Positions 18,601-26,495 of a stretch of DNA of 64,000 nucleotides are shown here, piece by piece. Within the stretch, counting starts at the first letter, position 1. Each line of letters starts with the position of its first letter. The notes beneath the pieces were generated by a model. That model was not told the DNA's origin and did not search any database. It was given only the letters and a program-made list of their open reading frames with translations. The translations under genes and the position numbers were made by a program. The stretch is from Sulfitobacter noctilucicola (lineage in GTDB: Bacteria; Pseudomonadota; Alphaproteobacteria; Rhodobacterales; Rhodobacteraceae), in assembly GCF_000622385.1 (NCBI RefSeq), contig NZ_JASD01000008.1, positions 2,046,001 to 2,110,000 on the forward strand. Reading direction: 5' to 3'.

Positions 18601-19049
18601 TTGATCGCGGCACGCAAATGGCGCACGGGGCCGGGCTGGTCATCATCAAGCACACGACCTGTCAGCATCAGCGCCCAGGTAGAAGCGTTGACAAGGCTAG
18701 ATGTCGAATGACCCATGTGGCGGCCCCAGTCGGAGGGCGCGATCTTGTCTTCAATCAAAGCGTCGATGGTGTCGGCATCCGGCACACGAAGCAATGCTTC
18801 GGCCAAACACATCAGCGCCACGCCTTCATCCGTAGATAGACCATACTCCGCAAGAAAGACTTCCATGAGCCCCGGTTGGGTCGCACCGCGGATGGAGCGC
18901 ACGAGGTCAGCGGCATCTGCTGAAATCTTCATGCGGTCGTCACCTGACAGTTCCGCGTCTGCCACCAGCGAGTTTAATATTGCTTCGGGGTCGGCATACA
19001 TGCCTGCATCGATTTGGTGGCGCAGGGTAGGTGGTGTATCGTAAGCCAT
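15627..19049 (-). CDS. putA: Bifunctional proline dehydrogenase / L-glutamate-gamma-semialdehyde dehydrogenase
   Basis: Oxidises proline to glutamate in two steps. The N-terminal half holds the FAD-dependent TIM-barrel proline dehydrogenase (VRLVKGAYWDTEIKRAQ; later RRLLENGANSSFV). The C-terminal half is the NAD-dependent aldehyde dehydrogenase (SPWNFPMAIFSGQ; AFTGSTATAMRI; catalytic cysteine in SAGQRCSALR; EIFGPVLHLATY), followed by a C-terminal extension. There is no N-terminal ribbon-helix-helix domain, so it cannot repress its own gene as E. coli PutA does. GGAGG five bases before ATG 19049 selects that start over two in-frame ATGs upstream. It is divergent from an Lrp-type regulator. Confidence 0.96.
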   Translation of the reverse strand: MAYDTPPTLRHQIDAGMYADPEAILNSLVADAELSGDDRMKISADAADLVRSIRGATQPGLMEVFLAEYGLSTDEGVALMCLAEALLRVPDADTIDALIEDKIAPSDWGRHMGHSTSSLVNASTWALMLTGRVLDDDQPGPVRHLRAAIKRLGEPVIRTAVSRAMKEMGRQFVLGEDINAAMSRAAGMEKKGFTYSYDMLGEAARTEADAKRYHLSYSRAISAIATACTDSDTRKNPGISVKLSALHPRYEVAQEQAVMTDLVPRLRALCLLAKSAGMGLNVDAEEADRLALSLEVIDRVMAEPALKGWDGFGIVVQAFGPRASTVIDALYEMAQRHDRRIMVRLVKGAYWDTEIKRAQVEGVDGFPVFTQKAATDVSYISNARKLLGMTDRIYPQFATHNAHTVAAVLHMAQDKEAFEFQRLHGMGETLHTLVMKDHGTRCRIYAPVGAHKDLLAYLVRRLLENGANSSFVNQIVDEDVPPEVVAADPFEQLGQTNLAIAKGPEVFAPVRANARGFDLAHTQTLDEIEKARGVFADTRWQAEPLLAGKAMPEAAVDVINPADHSASPGTVRNASLEDVATAFENAEPWLAPLAERRKVLLDAADLIEENFGEIFALLAREAGKGMPDCVAELREGVDFLRYYAGQATGEPPAGIFTCISPWNFPMAIFSGQISAALAAGNAVLAKPAEQTPLVAYVTVKLLHKAGVPRTALQLLPGGGDIGAALTGDPRVNGVAFTGSTATAMRIRANLAEHCAPGTPLIAETGGLNAMIVDSTALPEQAVQAIVESAFQSAGQRCSALRCLYVQEDIADDLTKMLIGAMEALNIGMPWELSTDVGPVIDEAARKSIQDHIDTARAEGRIIAEMTPPKHGTYVAPAILRVNGISEMQREIFGPVLHLATYKSHELDDVIDAINATGYGLTFGLHTRIDDRVQYVSERIEAGNIYVNRNQIGAIVGSQPFGGEGLSGTGPKAGGPNYLPRFATPDRQTASDAWSGKQDTLPSLPAHTPAKPIETLSMPGPTGESNRLSTLPRDPLLCMGPGSDAVAAQARAVEALGGIAIKATGQIDPADLTSGPAYGGVLWWGDAQTGTQIEQALAKRQGPILPMIPGLPDPARVRAERHVCVDTTASGGNAALLGAAS

Positions 19050-19147
19050 GGCATCCTCCATCAGGCGTTTTATCAATAATAGCCTATGCCGATCAGTCTG
19101 TTTTCCCTATGATCGACTTTAATGTGGTTCATTTGGTGGTAGAACGC

Positions 19148-19633
19148 GTGAAGTACGAGAAAAACGAGCAGTCGGGGGTAGATCGCTTCGATCAGGCGAT
19201 TCTCACAGTTTTGGGCGAAGACGGGCGGATCAGCATTACCGATCTGGCCAAAAGGATTGGATTGTCGAAGTCGCCAACGCAGGCGCGGTTGCGGCGTTTG
19301 GAGGAACAGGGGGTCATCTTAGGGTACCGCGCCATGCTGGATCCGATCCGGTTGGGGCTGGATCACGTGGCCTTTGTCGAAGTGCGCTTGAACGATACGC
19401 GCGAGGTCGCCTTGCGGGCATTCAATGCCGCCGTCGCCAAAGTGCCAGAGATCGAACAGGCACATATGATTGCGAGCCATTTCGATTATCTGCTGAAAGT
19501 GCGTACCCGCGACATGTCTGCCTACCGGCGGTTTTTGGGTGAAACGATCTCGGCTCTGCCGCACGTTTCAAACACGTCGACTTATGTCGCGATGGAAGCT
19601 GTAAAGGAAACCATGTTGTCGGACGGAACTTGA
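19148..19633 (+). CDS. putR: Lrp/AsnC-family regulator, probable PutR (activator of putA)
   Basis: A 161-residue feast/famine regulator: N-terminal helix-turn-helix (RFDQAILTVLGEDGRISITD, then LAKRIGLSKSPTQARLRRLEEQG) and C-terminal RAM ligand domain (HVAFVEVRLND to FDYLLKVRTRD). The ORF is open from 19031, but that would overlap putA. GTG 19148 has GGTGG eight bases before it and leaves a 98-base divergent promoter region; ATG 19109 is an alternative without a visible site. In Rhodobacter and Agrobacterium, proteins of this kind activate putA in response to proline, which matches the context. Confidence 0.85.
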   Translation: MKYEKNEQSGVDRFDQAILTVLGEDGRISITDLAKRIGLSKSPTQARLRRLEEQGVILGYRAMLDPIRLGLDHVAFVEVRLNDTREVALRAFNAAVAKVPEIEQAHMIASHFDYLLKVRTRDMSAYRRFLGETISALPHVSNTSTYVAMEAVKETMLSDGT

Positions 19634-19663
19634 CCCGCTCAAGAACTGCGCCAAGTTAGTTGC

Positions 19664-20221
19664 ATGCGCAGTCTTATCGTTCTTGCTACCATCATGGCCC
19701 CGCTCTTTGCCCATGCGTCGTGTCCCGAGCCAAGCGATACACGCAACGAATTACTGAATCTAATCGCCAAGGCGAATGCCGCCCGTTCCCAAGCTGAGGG
19801 CAGGCGGGTCTCGAACGAGATGTGGCAAGTCTGGCTGCGTGCCCCCGACGAGGCGGCACAGACCGTTCTGGATGCAGGCATGGCACGTCGGGACGTCTAT
19901 GATTTCGCAGGTGCGATTGCCGAGTATAACCGTCTGGTAGACTACTGCCCAACCTACGCTGAAGGCTACAACCAGCGGGCTTACATCCATTTTTTAAACG
20001 GGAACCATGAGGCGGCGCTGACTGACCTCGATATGACTATTTCCTTGCAACCCTATCATGTGGCGGCCCAATCCGGGCGCGCCCTCACGCTGATGAACCT
20101 TGGCCGCATAAACGAAGCCCGCGATCAGTTGTTGATTGCGGTTGATAACAACCCATGGCTCTCTGAAAGGGCGCTATTGGCAGACGACGCGCCACTGGGT
20201 TTGCAGGGTAAGTCACTCTGA
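19664..20221 (+). CDS. Exported tetratricopeptide-repeat protein
   Basis: A 185-residue protein with a Sec signal (hydrophobic residues 3-19, cleavage probably after AHA); C20 is not in a proper lipobox. TPR units are visible at about 85-150: YDFAGAIAEYNRLVDYCPTYAEGYNQRAYIHFLNGNHEAALTD breaks into helix pairs with the A-x-x-x-Y/A-P spacing, then LMNLGRINEARDQLLIAV. It probably acts as a periplasmic protein-protein interaction scaffold; the partner is unknown. It is 30 bases after putR on the same strand and could be co-transcribed, though no link to proline use is evident. Confidence 0.8.
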   Translation: MRSLIVLATIMAPLFAHASCPEPSDTRNELLNLIAKANAARSQAEGRRVSNEMWQVWLRAPDEAAQTVLDAGMARRDVYDFAGAIAEYNRLVDYCPTYAEGYNQRAYIHFLNGNHEAALTDLDMTISLQPYHVAAQSGRALTLMNLGRINEARDQLLIAVDNNPWLSERALLADDAPLGLQGKSL

Positions 20222-20262
20222 CCATTTACACCCGCAGTGGCATCGGGTTAGGTGCGAAGAAT

Positions 20263-20349
20263 GCGGGCGTGATGGAATGGTAGACATACCAGACTTAAAA
20301 TCTGTTGGGCCTTGTGCCCGTGTGGGTTCGAGTCCCACCGCCCGCACCA
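20263..20349 (+). tRNA. tRNA-Leu (anticodon UAA)
   Basis: An 87-base cloverleaf with encoded CCA. The acceptor stem GCGGGCG pairs with CGCCCGC; the anticodon arm is CCAGA-CTTAAAA-TCTGT with TAA at the anticodon; a long variable arm (GGGCCTTGTGCCC) marks a class II tRNA; the T arm is GTGGG-TTCGAGT-CCCAC. It reads UUA/UUG codons. The accessory glycan island starts immediately downstream. Confidence 0.97.
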
Positions 20350-20824
20350 AAAAGCAAATTCTCCCGCCGATACCTCTACTCGCAGCATAAAAGACGTGAA
20401 TCGCAGATTGCACTGTTAACTTTTAAAGTACTTTAAAAGTGATCAAAGACCGGGGCTGAGCTATCGACGGATGCACCCCTGCAAGTTGTACCCCCGTGTG
20501 TCACAACGGGATTAGCTTTCAAAGCCAAGATGCGGCTGCTCGGAATATACGTTGTTAGATCGAAGAACATAAATGTGAGTGAAAGCTGTTTAACCTAGAA
20601 TTCGGAGGCACTTGTCCGCCGTGTATCCGCGAACAGTTATCAATCAACGAATGGCGACCTCCCCCAATCGTGGGGACTCTGCTGCCCGTAGGGGTTGTGG
20701 AGAGCCCTCCACATCCATTAATGCTTTACAAAACCGGGACACCAGTTGTTTAAGCGGCGTGGTTAGCGGTGCCGTTAGCTTATAGATGCAAGACTTTCGA
20801 CCGGTCTATTTGCAGGGGAAGAGT
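20350..20824. other. 475-base non-coding stretch between tRNA-Leu and the glycosyltransferase
   Basis: No convincing gene. It holds a 22-bp perfect palindrome (20419-20440) and two neighbouring GC-rich hairpins, CCCCA-ATCG-TGGGG at 20662-20675 and GTGGAG-AGCC-CTCCAC at 20697-20712, about 110-160 bases before the glycosyltransferase. These may belong to a structured leader or a small RNA. No integrase, and no copy of the tRNA 3' end was found downstream. Confidence 0.5.
20419..20440. promoter_or_regulatory. 22-bp perfect palindrome, possible operator
   Basis: ACTTTTAAAGT followed at once by its exact reverse complement. It is AT-rich in a GC-rich genome and is not followed by a U-run, so a dimeric-protein operator is more likely than a terminator. 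It lies 70 bases past the tRNA. Confidence 0.45.
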
Positions 20825-23800
20825 ATGTTCGATTGTGACGTTTACAGGTTTTGCAATCCTGATCTAGCAGGATTGAGTGACCGAAAACTGAAGAAGCATT
20901 TTGATAAAACAGGGTGGAGAAACCACCGTGACCCATCAGCTTTTTTTAACGTCGCAGCTTACCTCGATCAGAACCCCGATGTTGCCGAGGCTAAAGTTAA
21001 CCCACTGGAACATTTTATGAAATCCGGTGAGGCAGAGGGGCGTCAAATATTCCTCAGCAACTGGAGCGGTCAGACTGAAGACCTGATGACGCGCGATGAT
21101 CTTGAAAGATACCGGTTATGGATCGACCCTGCATTTCTGCGTAAGGCGAGCCCGAAAGTAGCTGCTTTCGACGATGACACGGTAATTTCTTGGTTCTTGA
21201 TGGACGGATGGCGCGAAGGTGTTGATCCGTCTGAACGATTCTCCACCATGTTCTATCTTACGAACAATCCAGACGTTAAGGACGTTAATATCAACCCCCT
21301 TATCCATTTTGTTCGTTTCGGCGAATCCGAAGGTCGGTTTGCTACGCAGAATGAGGCGCAAGTTGCCGCAGACGCCGCGGAGGAAGAGCGTCAAAAGCAA
21401 GAAGCGGCCCTTCAGGCGGAACGTGAGCAACGTGAGCGTGAGGCGCAGGCTGAACAAGAACAGCGTGAGCTGGAAGAGAAGGCACAGCGCGAACGCGATG
21501 CACAGGCTGAGTTGAAGCGGCTCGAACGGGATCAGGAAAAAGCCCGTCAGGAAGCTCTGCTGCGCACGGATATGATCGCTGTCAAAGATGACTTCGATGC
21601 AGATTGGTACCGGAAGTCCTATCCGGAAATAAGCGGAACCGATGACGAATTGCTGGCGGACTACATGACGACAGGATGGAAAGGTCTCAAAGATCCTTCC
21701 CCATCGTTTTCAACAGCATATTACCTTGATGCGTATCAGGACATCAGTGAAAGCGGCCTGAACCCGTTTCTGCATTATGCTTTGTTCGGGCGTAAAGAGG
21801 GACGGCGTTGTTCTCCTGATGGTGCAGTCCGCCTGTCCGTTTCGCCGAAAGCAAATCTTACTCCGGGCCTGCCTGATCTGGGTCCCAGCAACTTCACAGG
21901 AAAGAAAGCACGGCCTCCTCGGAAAATAGATCCTGACGCACTGGATATTCACTGGGTCGTGCCTGATTTCCGGCCAGGTTCTGGCGGGCATATGACCATC
22001 TTCCGGATGGTGCGGTACCTCGAACTGTTTGGACACAAATGTACAGTTTGGATCGAGGAGCCGACGTTCCATGAAAAAGAACGGGACGCATGGGAGACGA
22101 TCGTAAAGTCCTTCCAGTGTGTTGAAGCAGATGTACGCTTTGTTTCAGACGATCTGTACACTCAGTCAGGCGATGTCATCATCGCTACCGGGTGGAGCAC
22201 AGCCTGGACTGTGAGGGACCTGACAGGCTTCAAAACGTCTATGTACTTTGTGCAGGACCACGAGCCCGAGTTCTACCCGACAGGTTCGATGTCAAACCTG
22301 GCGGAGCTGACCTACGGATTCGAACTAGGATGTATCTGTGCAAGCCCTTGGTTGGAAAAGCTGATGTCCGAAAGGTACGGACGCTGGGCGAAGGGTTTCT
22401 ACCTCGCTTACGAACCCGACCAGTACTTCGTGTCAGATGAGCGCACGGAGATCTCTGACGGCAAAGGGCCCGTCAAGGTCGCGGTTTACGGGCGCGCGCA
22501 TACGGATCGCCGCTGCGTCCAATTGGCGTTGGCTGGCTTGTCGATATTGGCAGACTCCCGCGATGATTTTGAGGTCCATCTCTTTGGACAGGATGAGCTT
22601 CCATTCAATGCCGCGCCGTTTGCAGCTTTCAACCATGGCGTTCTGGACCCTGCGCAACTCAATCGCCTGTATAACGACTGTGATATCGGGATTTGCTTTT
22701 CCGGCACAAATTACAGCCTCGTTCCGCAGGAGATGATGGCATGTGGACTGCCGCTGATCGAATTTAACACCGAGAGCACGCAGGTAATTTTCCCAAAGAA
22801 CACTGTAACACTCGCCGGACCTGCTCCCACCGATATTGCTGCAAAGGTTGCGAAGTTGATCGACGACCCTGCAAAGCGCCTTCGCCAGCGAAAGGCTGCC
22901 TTGAAATGGGTGAAGTCCTTTTCGTGGGAAGCGAGTGCGCGCGAAGTCGAGGCCGCCATTCAGGATTATCTCACGCAAAAAGGTGCCAAGTTGGCGTCTC
23001 CTTCAGTTAATGCATCGAAAGAAATACTGTTCGATGTGGTGATCCCGACTTGGAACGGGAAAGAAGAATTCGAGCCTGTTCTTGAAGCGCTGCGGAGCCA
23101 GCGGATCGCTGATCAGATCCAGATCCACTGCGTGGATTCAACTTCGACGGACGGGACCATCGACTGGTTGAAAGGTCAAAAAGACGTCAGCCTAACGGTT
23201 ATCGATCAAAAAGATTTTCAGCATGGCCGGACACGGAACTACGGTGCATCGTTGGGCACCGCACCGTTCGTCGGCTTTATAACCCAAGACGCGATGCCCG
23301 CCACAGTTGACTGGGCAACTGACATTGTAAAGATGATGCGGGCCGTTCCGGATGCTGCGGGTCTGTTCGGGCGTCACATCGCGTATCCCGACCATCCGAT
23401 TTTTGTGCGCGAAGAAATCACCAAGCATTTCGAGAACATGAAACAATACCCGCTTGTTTTGTCAAAGTTCACTGACCCGGAACGCTGGGATAAAGGCGAT
23501 ATCGGCTGGCGGCAATTCCTGCATTTCTATTCCGACAACAACTCAGCAATGCGCCGCTCCGTCTGGAACGAGATACCTTATCCCGAAGTCGACTATGGTG
23601 AAGATCAGGTTTGGGCACGGACCATAATCGAAGCGGGATATTCAAAGATCTACGCACCTACCGCGACGGTGTATCACAGTCACGACTACGATCCGGAGCA
23701 GACCTACAAGCGGTCGAAAACCGAAGGCGCATTTTTCCTCGAGCATTTCGGGTATGAGTTGGGAAAGGGTAGCGAGAGCGATATCAACGACCGGATCGCC

Positions 23801-23950
23801 AGAGAGCAGCGTGACATGGAAGCCTGGGGTCGCCGTCGTGCTGTGAGCTCCGACGAAATTGAGATGCGCAAAGCTAACATCGTGGAGAAATATCGCGGCT
23901 GGCGTGATGGGCGGGCTGAAGTCGGGAATGTGAGCTCGGCGGATTGGTGA
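20825..23950 (+). CDS. Two-domain glycosyltransferase (WsaF-like GT4 plus GT2) with repeated N-terminal modules
   Basis: A 1041-residue protein. Numbered from the chosen start: three copies of a ~75-residue module (about 2-83, 95-172, 255-328). Each has an F-D/I-x-x-x-Y/F start, a G-W segment, then NPDV-like and NP-L-x-H-F/Y with a G-x-x-EGR ending. Between copies two and three is a highly charged coiled coil (185-252, E/Q/R-rich). Next is a GT4-type domain resembling rhamnosyltransferase WsaF (DIHWVVPDFRPGSGGHMTIF at 374 on; LVPQEMMACGLPLIEF near 632). Last is a GT2 domain (735-985: FDVVIPTWNG, CVDSTSTDGT, GEDQVWARTIIEAG). AGGGGA five bases before ATG 20825 selects that start over an upstream ATG at 20786. 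It probably makes a surface polysaccharide; the sugar is unknown. Confidence 0.88.
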   Translation: MFDCDVYRFCNPDLAGLSDRKLKKHFDKTGWRNHRDPSAFFNVAAYLDQNPDVAEAKVNPLEHFMKSGEAEGRQIFLSNWSGQTEDLMTRDDLERYRLWIDPAFLRKASPKVAAFDDDTVISWFLMDGWREGVDPSERFSTMFYLTNNPDVKDVNINPLIHFVRFGESEGRFATQNEAQVAADAAEEERQKQEAALQAEREQREREAQAEQEQRELEEKAQRERDAQAELKRLERDQEKARQEALLRTDMIAVKDDFDADWYRKSYPEISGTDDELLADYMTTGWKGLKDPSPSFSTAYYLDAYQDISESGLNPFLHYALFGRKEGRRCSPDGAVRLSVSPKANLTPGLPDLGPSNFTGKKARPPRKIDPDALDIHWVVPDFRPGSGGHMTIFRMVRYLELFGHKCTVWIEEPTFHEKERDAWETIVKSFQCVEADVRFVSDDLYTQSGDVIIATGWSTAWTVRDLTGFKTSMYFVQDHEPEFYPTGSMSNLAELTYGFELGCICASPWLEKLMSERYGRWAKGFYLAYEPDQYFVSDERTEISDGKGPVKVAVYGRAHTDRRCVQLALAGLSILADSRDDFEVHLFGQDELPFNAAPFAAFNHGVLDPAQLNRLYNDCDIGICFSGTNYSLVPQEMMACGLPLIEFNTESTQVIFPKNTVTLAGPAPTDIAAKVAKLIDDPAKRLRQRKAALKWVKSFSWEASAREVEAAIQDYLTQKGAKLASPSVNASKEILFDVVIPTWNGKEEFEPVLEALRSQRIADQIQIHCVDSTSTDGTIDWLKGQKDVSLTVIDQKDFQHGRTRNYGASLGTAPFVGFITQDAMPATVDWATDIVKMMRAVPDAAGLFGRHIAYPDHPIFVREEITKHFENMKQYPLVLSKFTDPERWDKGDIGWRQFLHFYSDNNSAMRRSVWNEIPYPEVDYGEDQVWARTIIEAGYSKIYAPTATVYHSHDYDPEQTYKRSKTEGAFFLEHFGYELGKGSESDINDRIAREQRDMEAWGRRRAVSSDEIEMRKANIVEKYRGWRDGRAEVGNVSSADW

Positions 23951-24186
23951 TATTCAAAGGGCAGAAAGGGTATCACTCGGTATAGTCTGTCGATCGTCGT
24001 GCGGTATAAAAAATGCTGGTTTCGTCGATTAATGTGATATAGTTGCGAGAGACCACCATAAAGGAAAATTCTAGCTTCGCCTTTCATCGCCATAGCATTG
24101 GCAGTCATAATTTTGACGCGATATCAGCATCGCAGAGAAACGACTAGAGTCCCCCGAACGGTGATCTATTGCCGAGATTTGGAATA

Positions 24187-24888
24187 ATGAGGTTACGACG
24201 GTCAAATATGTTAAAGACGGATTCAAATGAAAAGTTTGTGTTTCTCCATGTGACTAAGACTGCTGGCGGAACTCTGAAGCGATCGTTAAAGGATAGTCCA
24301 TTAGAGGTTCATTTTATCTACGGGAAAGCGGACAAGGAAGCACTTGTTGGGAAAGATCTCTCAGCAGTCGATATCTTTTATGGACACATGCCTTATGGTG
24401 TACATTCGCAATGGGGGAATATCGAAAATCCACGATATTTTTGTTTTATGCGACACCCTACAGCGCGAACTATTTCCCATTATTTCCATCTACGTAACGT
24501 GGACAAAAGCGCTACGGGAGATCGAATAAGGAAGTCTTATGACATAAATGATTTTTTTCAGAATTCTGATCATTGGGAGTTTCGGAACTTTATGACTGGT
24601 TCTGTATCAGGTCTTGGACGGAACATTGTGAACGATTCGAGAAATTCGCTTGATATCGCAAAAGAGAATCTAGATAAGAACTTCGCCTTTGTTGGTTTTC
24701 AAGAATACTTTTCGTTTTCGATGAGAAAACTATCGAAAATACTTGATGTACAATTGAACGTTGAGCGAGATGTGAACGTTGGTAGATATGATCTCTCTCA
24801 AGTGTCAGAGGATACACTTGGCGTAATTGAAGAGAACACGAAGCTTGACTTTGAGCTTTATAAGTATGCGTTAGAAAAGTTCTTGTGA
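24187..24888 (+). CDS. Sulfotransferase family protein
   Basis: A 233-residue PAPS-dependent sulfotransferase-like protein, carbohydrate type. The 5'-phosphosulfate loop is FVFLHVTKTAGGTLKRSL (17-34) and the 3'-phosphate site is FMRHPTARTISHYF (about 87-100), the arginine-serine pattern seen in heparan-sulfate 2-O-type enzymes. Base composition is strongly AT-rich (about one third G+C in one sampled stretch), unlike its neighbours, which suggests recent transfer. The start is uncertain: ATG 24187 has TGGA nearby; TTG 24169 and ATG 24208 are also in frame. It probably adds sulfate to a glycan, perhaps the product of the preceding glycosyltransferase. Confidence 0.78.
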   Translation: MRLRRSNMLKTDSNEKFVFLHVTKTAGGTLKRSLKDSPLEVHFIYGKADKEALVGKDLSAVDIFYGHMPYGVHSQWGNIENPRYFCFMRHPTARTISHYFHLRNVDKSATGDRIRKSYDINDFFQNSDHWEFRNFMTGSVSGLGRNIVNDSRNSLDIAKENLDKNFAFVGFQEYFSFSMRKLSKILDVQLNVERDVNVGRYDLSQVSEDTLGVIEENTKLDFELYKYALEKFL

Positions 24889-25263
24889 AGTATTCCAATA
24901 TGTTAGAGAGTTAGGTGGTGGGCCGCTCTGGTTGTAATAGATACGCCTTTAGTTGCCAATTTGGGTTTCTCGAAGTTCGAATTTGAAATCTCTTTTTTCA
25001 ATGTATTCGATTTTGCATAGGCTATGATCGTGGTCGTTGGTTTGAGTGTTAATCTATTCGCGGCCGCAGAGAGCAAAATTAAATGGGCGCTGCGCTTCGT
25101 TTGCAGTAATTATTTTTTGTACCATAATTTTATGTAAGGTATTTGATCGAGGATCTGCTACAATATTAGTTCTATTCATAACTTATTTGCTAGAGGACGG
25201 GACTAGAAACAGATTTTTTCTTAGGTCTAATTCCGCGGTTGTTCACGCTCTTATCTTAACAAA
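24889..25263. other. 375-base AT-rich gap between two convergent sulfotransferase-like genes
   Basis: Low-GC sequence with no recognisable gene or strong hairpin. A GTG-started 73-codon frame (25046-25267, +) has one hydrophobic stretch, but no ribosome site and no recognisable similarity. Confidence 0.4.
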
Positions 25264-26283
25264 CTAGCCACCAGGGTGTGGTGACTTTTTGGTCAGTTCG
25301 GCAATAACGTTATTGTAATGACTAACGAGATCTGAAAGAGCACCAGCGAAATTACATTTTTGCTCCAACACAGCTGTATTGCCGGTTTCTGGGAACTTTC
25401 CCCAATTCGGTTGAAGTTGACCTTCGCGCAGGTCGTCTCTGCGCGAAATTAGAGAACGATTACTCTCTTCGAAACGATGCTGAATTTGGCGAGCAAATTT
25501 TTGGTCTAAAGTGAGTTTTTCTGACACTGGCAGACGGTCGAGAACACGGAAATCGACACGTTGTTGTTTTCCGCTATCGACGAGTGCGTTGACAAGCGCC
25601 ATGACGTTAACATCTAGCGCCTCGTTAGTACGTTTCGGAGTCGGAAGTGACTTAAGGTCAAGGCCAATGTATTGCGCCAACCAATCTAAGTAACTGGGGG
25701 TTTCCTTGAAAGCTAGGCAACGGACATTTTCGACACCAAAAACACCTTCCCAAAGGCCAACAAGTCGGTCGTAATTGTAGTATATCTGATCAGCGCGAAC
25801 ACTTTGAAAAAAGGCTTCTCCTATGCGTCCTCCTACTCGGGATTGAGTGGAAGCCAGAGAAATTGCGACGTCAACTTGTGGTCGCAGATGAATATGGACT
25901 TCAATATCTTCGAACAAAGGTGCAAGTAGCTGTTTGATTGACAGAACCTGTTCTTCTGTTCTCAGTCTGGAGTGTAGATGCTCGCTTGAAATGATGCAGT
26001 AACGTGCCGTCGAGGCCGCAGTTAGTTGCTCAGTTAGACGTGCTTCAGTATCACTATGAAAATTGTCTATTTGTTGTTGCGTATGAAGCCCCATTGCTCT
26101 CATCGATTCGTCTGCGGTATCAAGTTGAAGTGCATATGACGCAATAAACCTGTGATTTATCCCGCCGAGGTTAGATGGATAGACTATATCTTGAGAAAGC
26201 AATCGTGTTCGATTTTCATGCAGAAAATTCTGTGAAGATGTTGTGCCTGTCTTTTCTGTACCAATGTGTAGTATCGCGCGCAT
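25264..26283 (-). CDS. Sulfotransferase-like P-loop protein
   Basis: A 339-residue protein beginning MRAILHIGTEKTGTTSSQNF, a 5'-phosphosulfate-binding loop of the G-T-E-K-T-G-T-T-S/S type. IISSEHL (97-103) matches the strand that follows in bacterial sulfotransferase-like proteins. VHIHLRPQVDVAISLASTQSR (129-149) resembles the 3'-phosphate site with R134 and a serine. The C-terminal part (RFEESNRSLISRRDD) is also common to this branch. It converges on the first sulfotransferase gene and has a similarly reduced G+C content. Annotators often leave this family as hypothetical; the assignment rests on the loop and the two motifs. Confidence 0.68.
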   Translation of the reverse strand: MRAILHIGTEKTGTTSSQNFLHENRTRLLSQDIVYPSNLGGINHRFIASYALQLDTADESMRAMGLHTQQQIDNFHSDTEARLTEQLTAASTARYCIISSEHLHSRLRTEEQVLSIKQLLAPLFEDIEVHIHLRPQVDVAISLASTQSRVGGRIGEAFFQSVRADQIYYNYDRLVGLWEGVFGVENVRCLAFKETPSYLDWLAQYIGLDLKSLPTPKRTNEALDVNVMALVNALVDSGKQQRVDFRVLDRLPVSEKLTLDQKFARQIQHRFEESNRSLISRRDDLREGQLQPNWGKFPETGNTAVLEQKCNFAGALSDLVSHYNNVIAELTKKSPHPGG

Positions 26284-26495
26284 GATCGGTTTTCATCCCC
26301 GTGGTTGTTTCCTGAAGACAACATCGTGAAAAGCATGTTTTGCAGAAACATCAGGAAGTCACAACACTGTACGGCATAATATGTTGTGCAACGCACATGG
26401 CACATCAATCTATGTCGATGGCAGCTTAATGATGAATTTGGAACATTAACTGTTCTTGCTGGTCATAACGCTACTGCCGAGAGGTTGTCTTCCCC

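Noticed and set aside
25046..25267. A 73-codon frame with a hydrophobic stretch between the sulfotransferase genes
   Set aside because: GTG start without a ribosome site, AT-rich spacer DNA, overlaps the end of the convergent gene, no similarity recognised.
26360..26388. CACAACA / TGTTGTG inverted repeat upstream of the second sulfotransferase-like gene
   Set aside because: Seven-base arms with a 15-base spacer in AT-rich DNA; too weak to call an operator.
20263..26495. Integration of the glycan island at tRNA-Leu with a duplicated attachment site
   Set aside because: No second copy of the tRNA 3' end near the right boundary and no integrase; only the position and composition suggest transfer.
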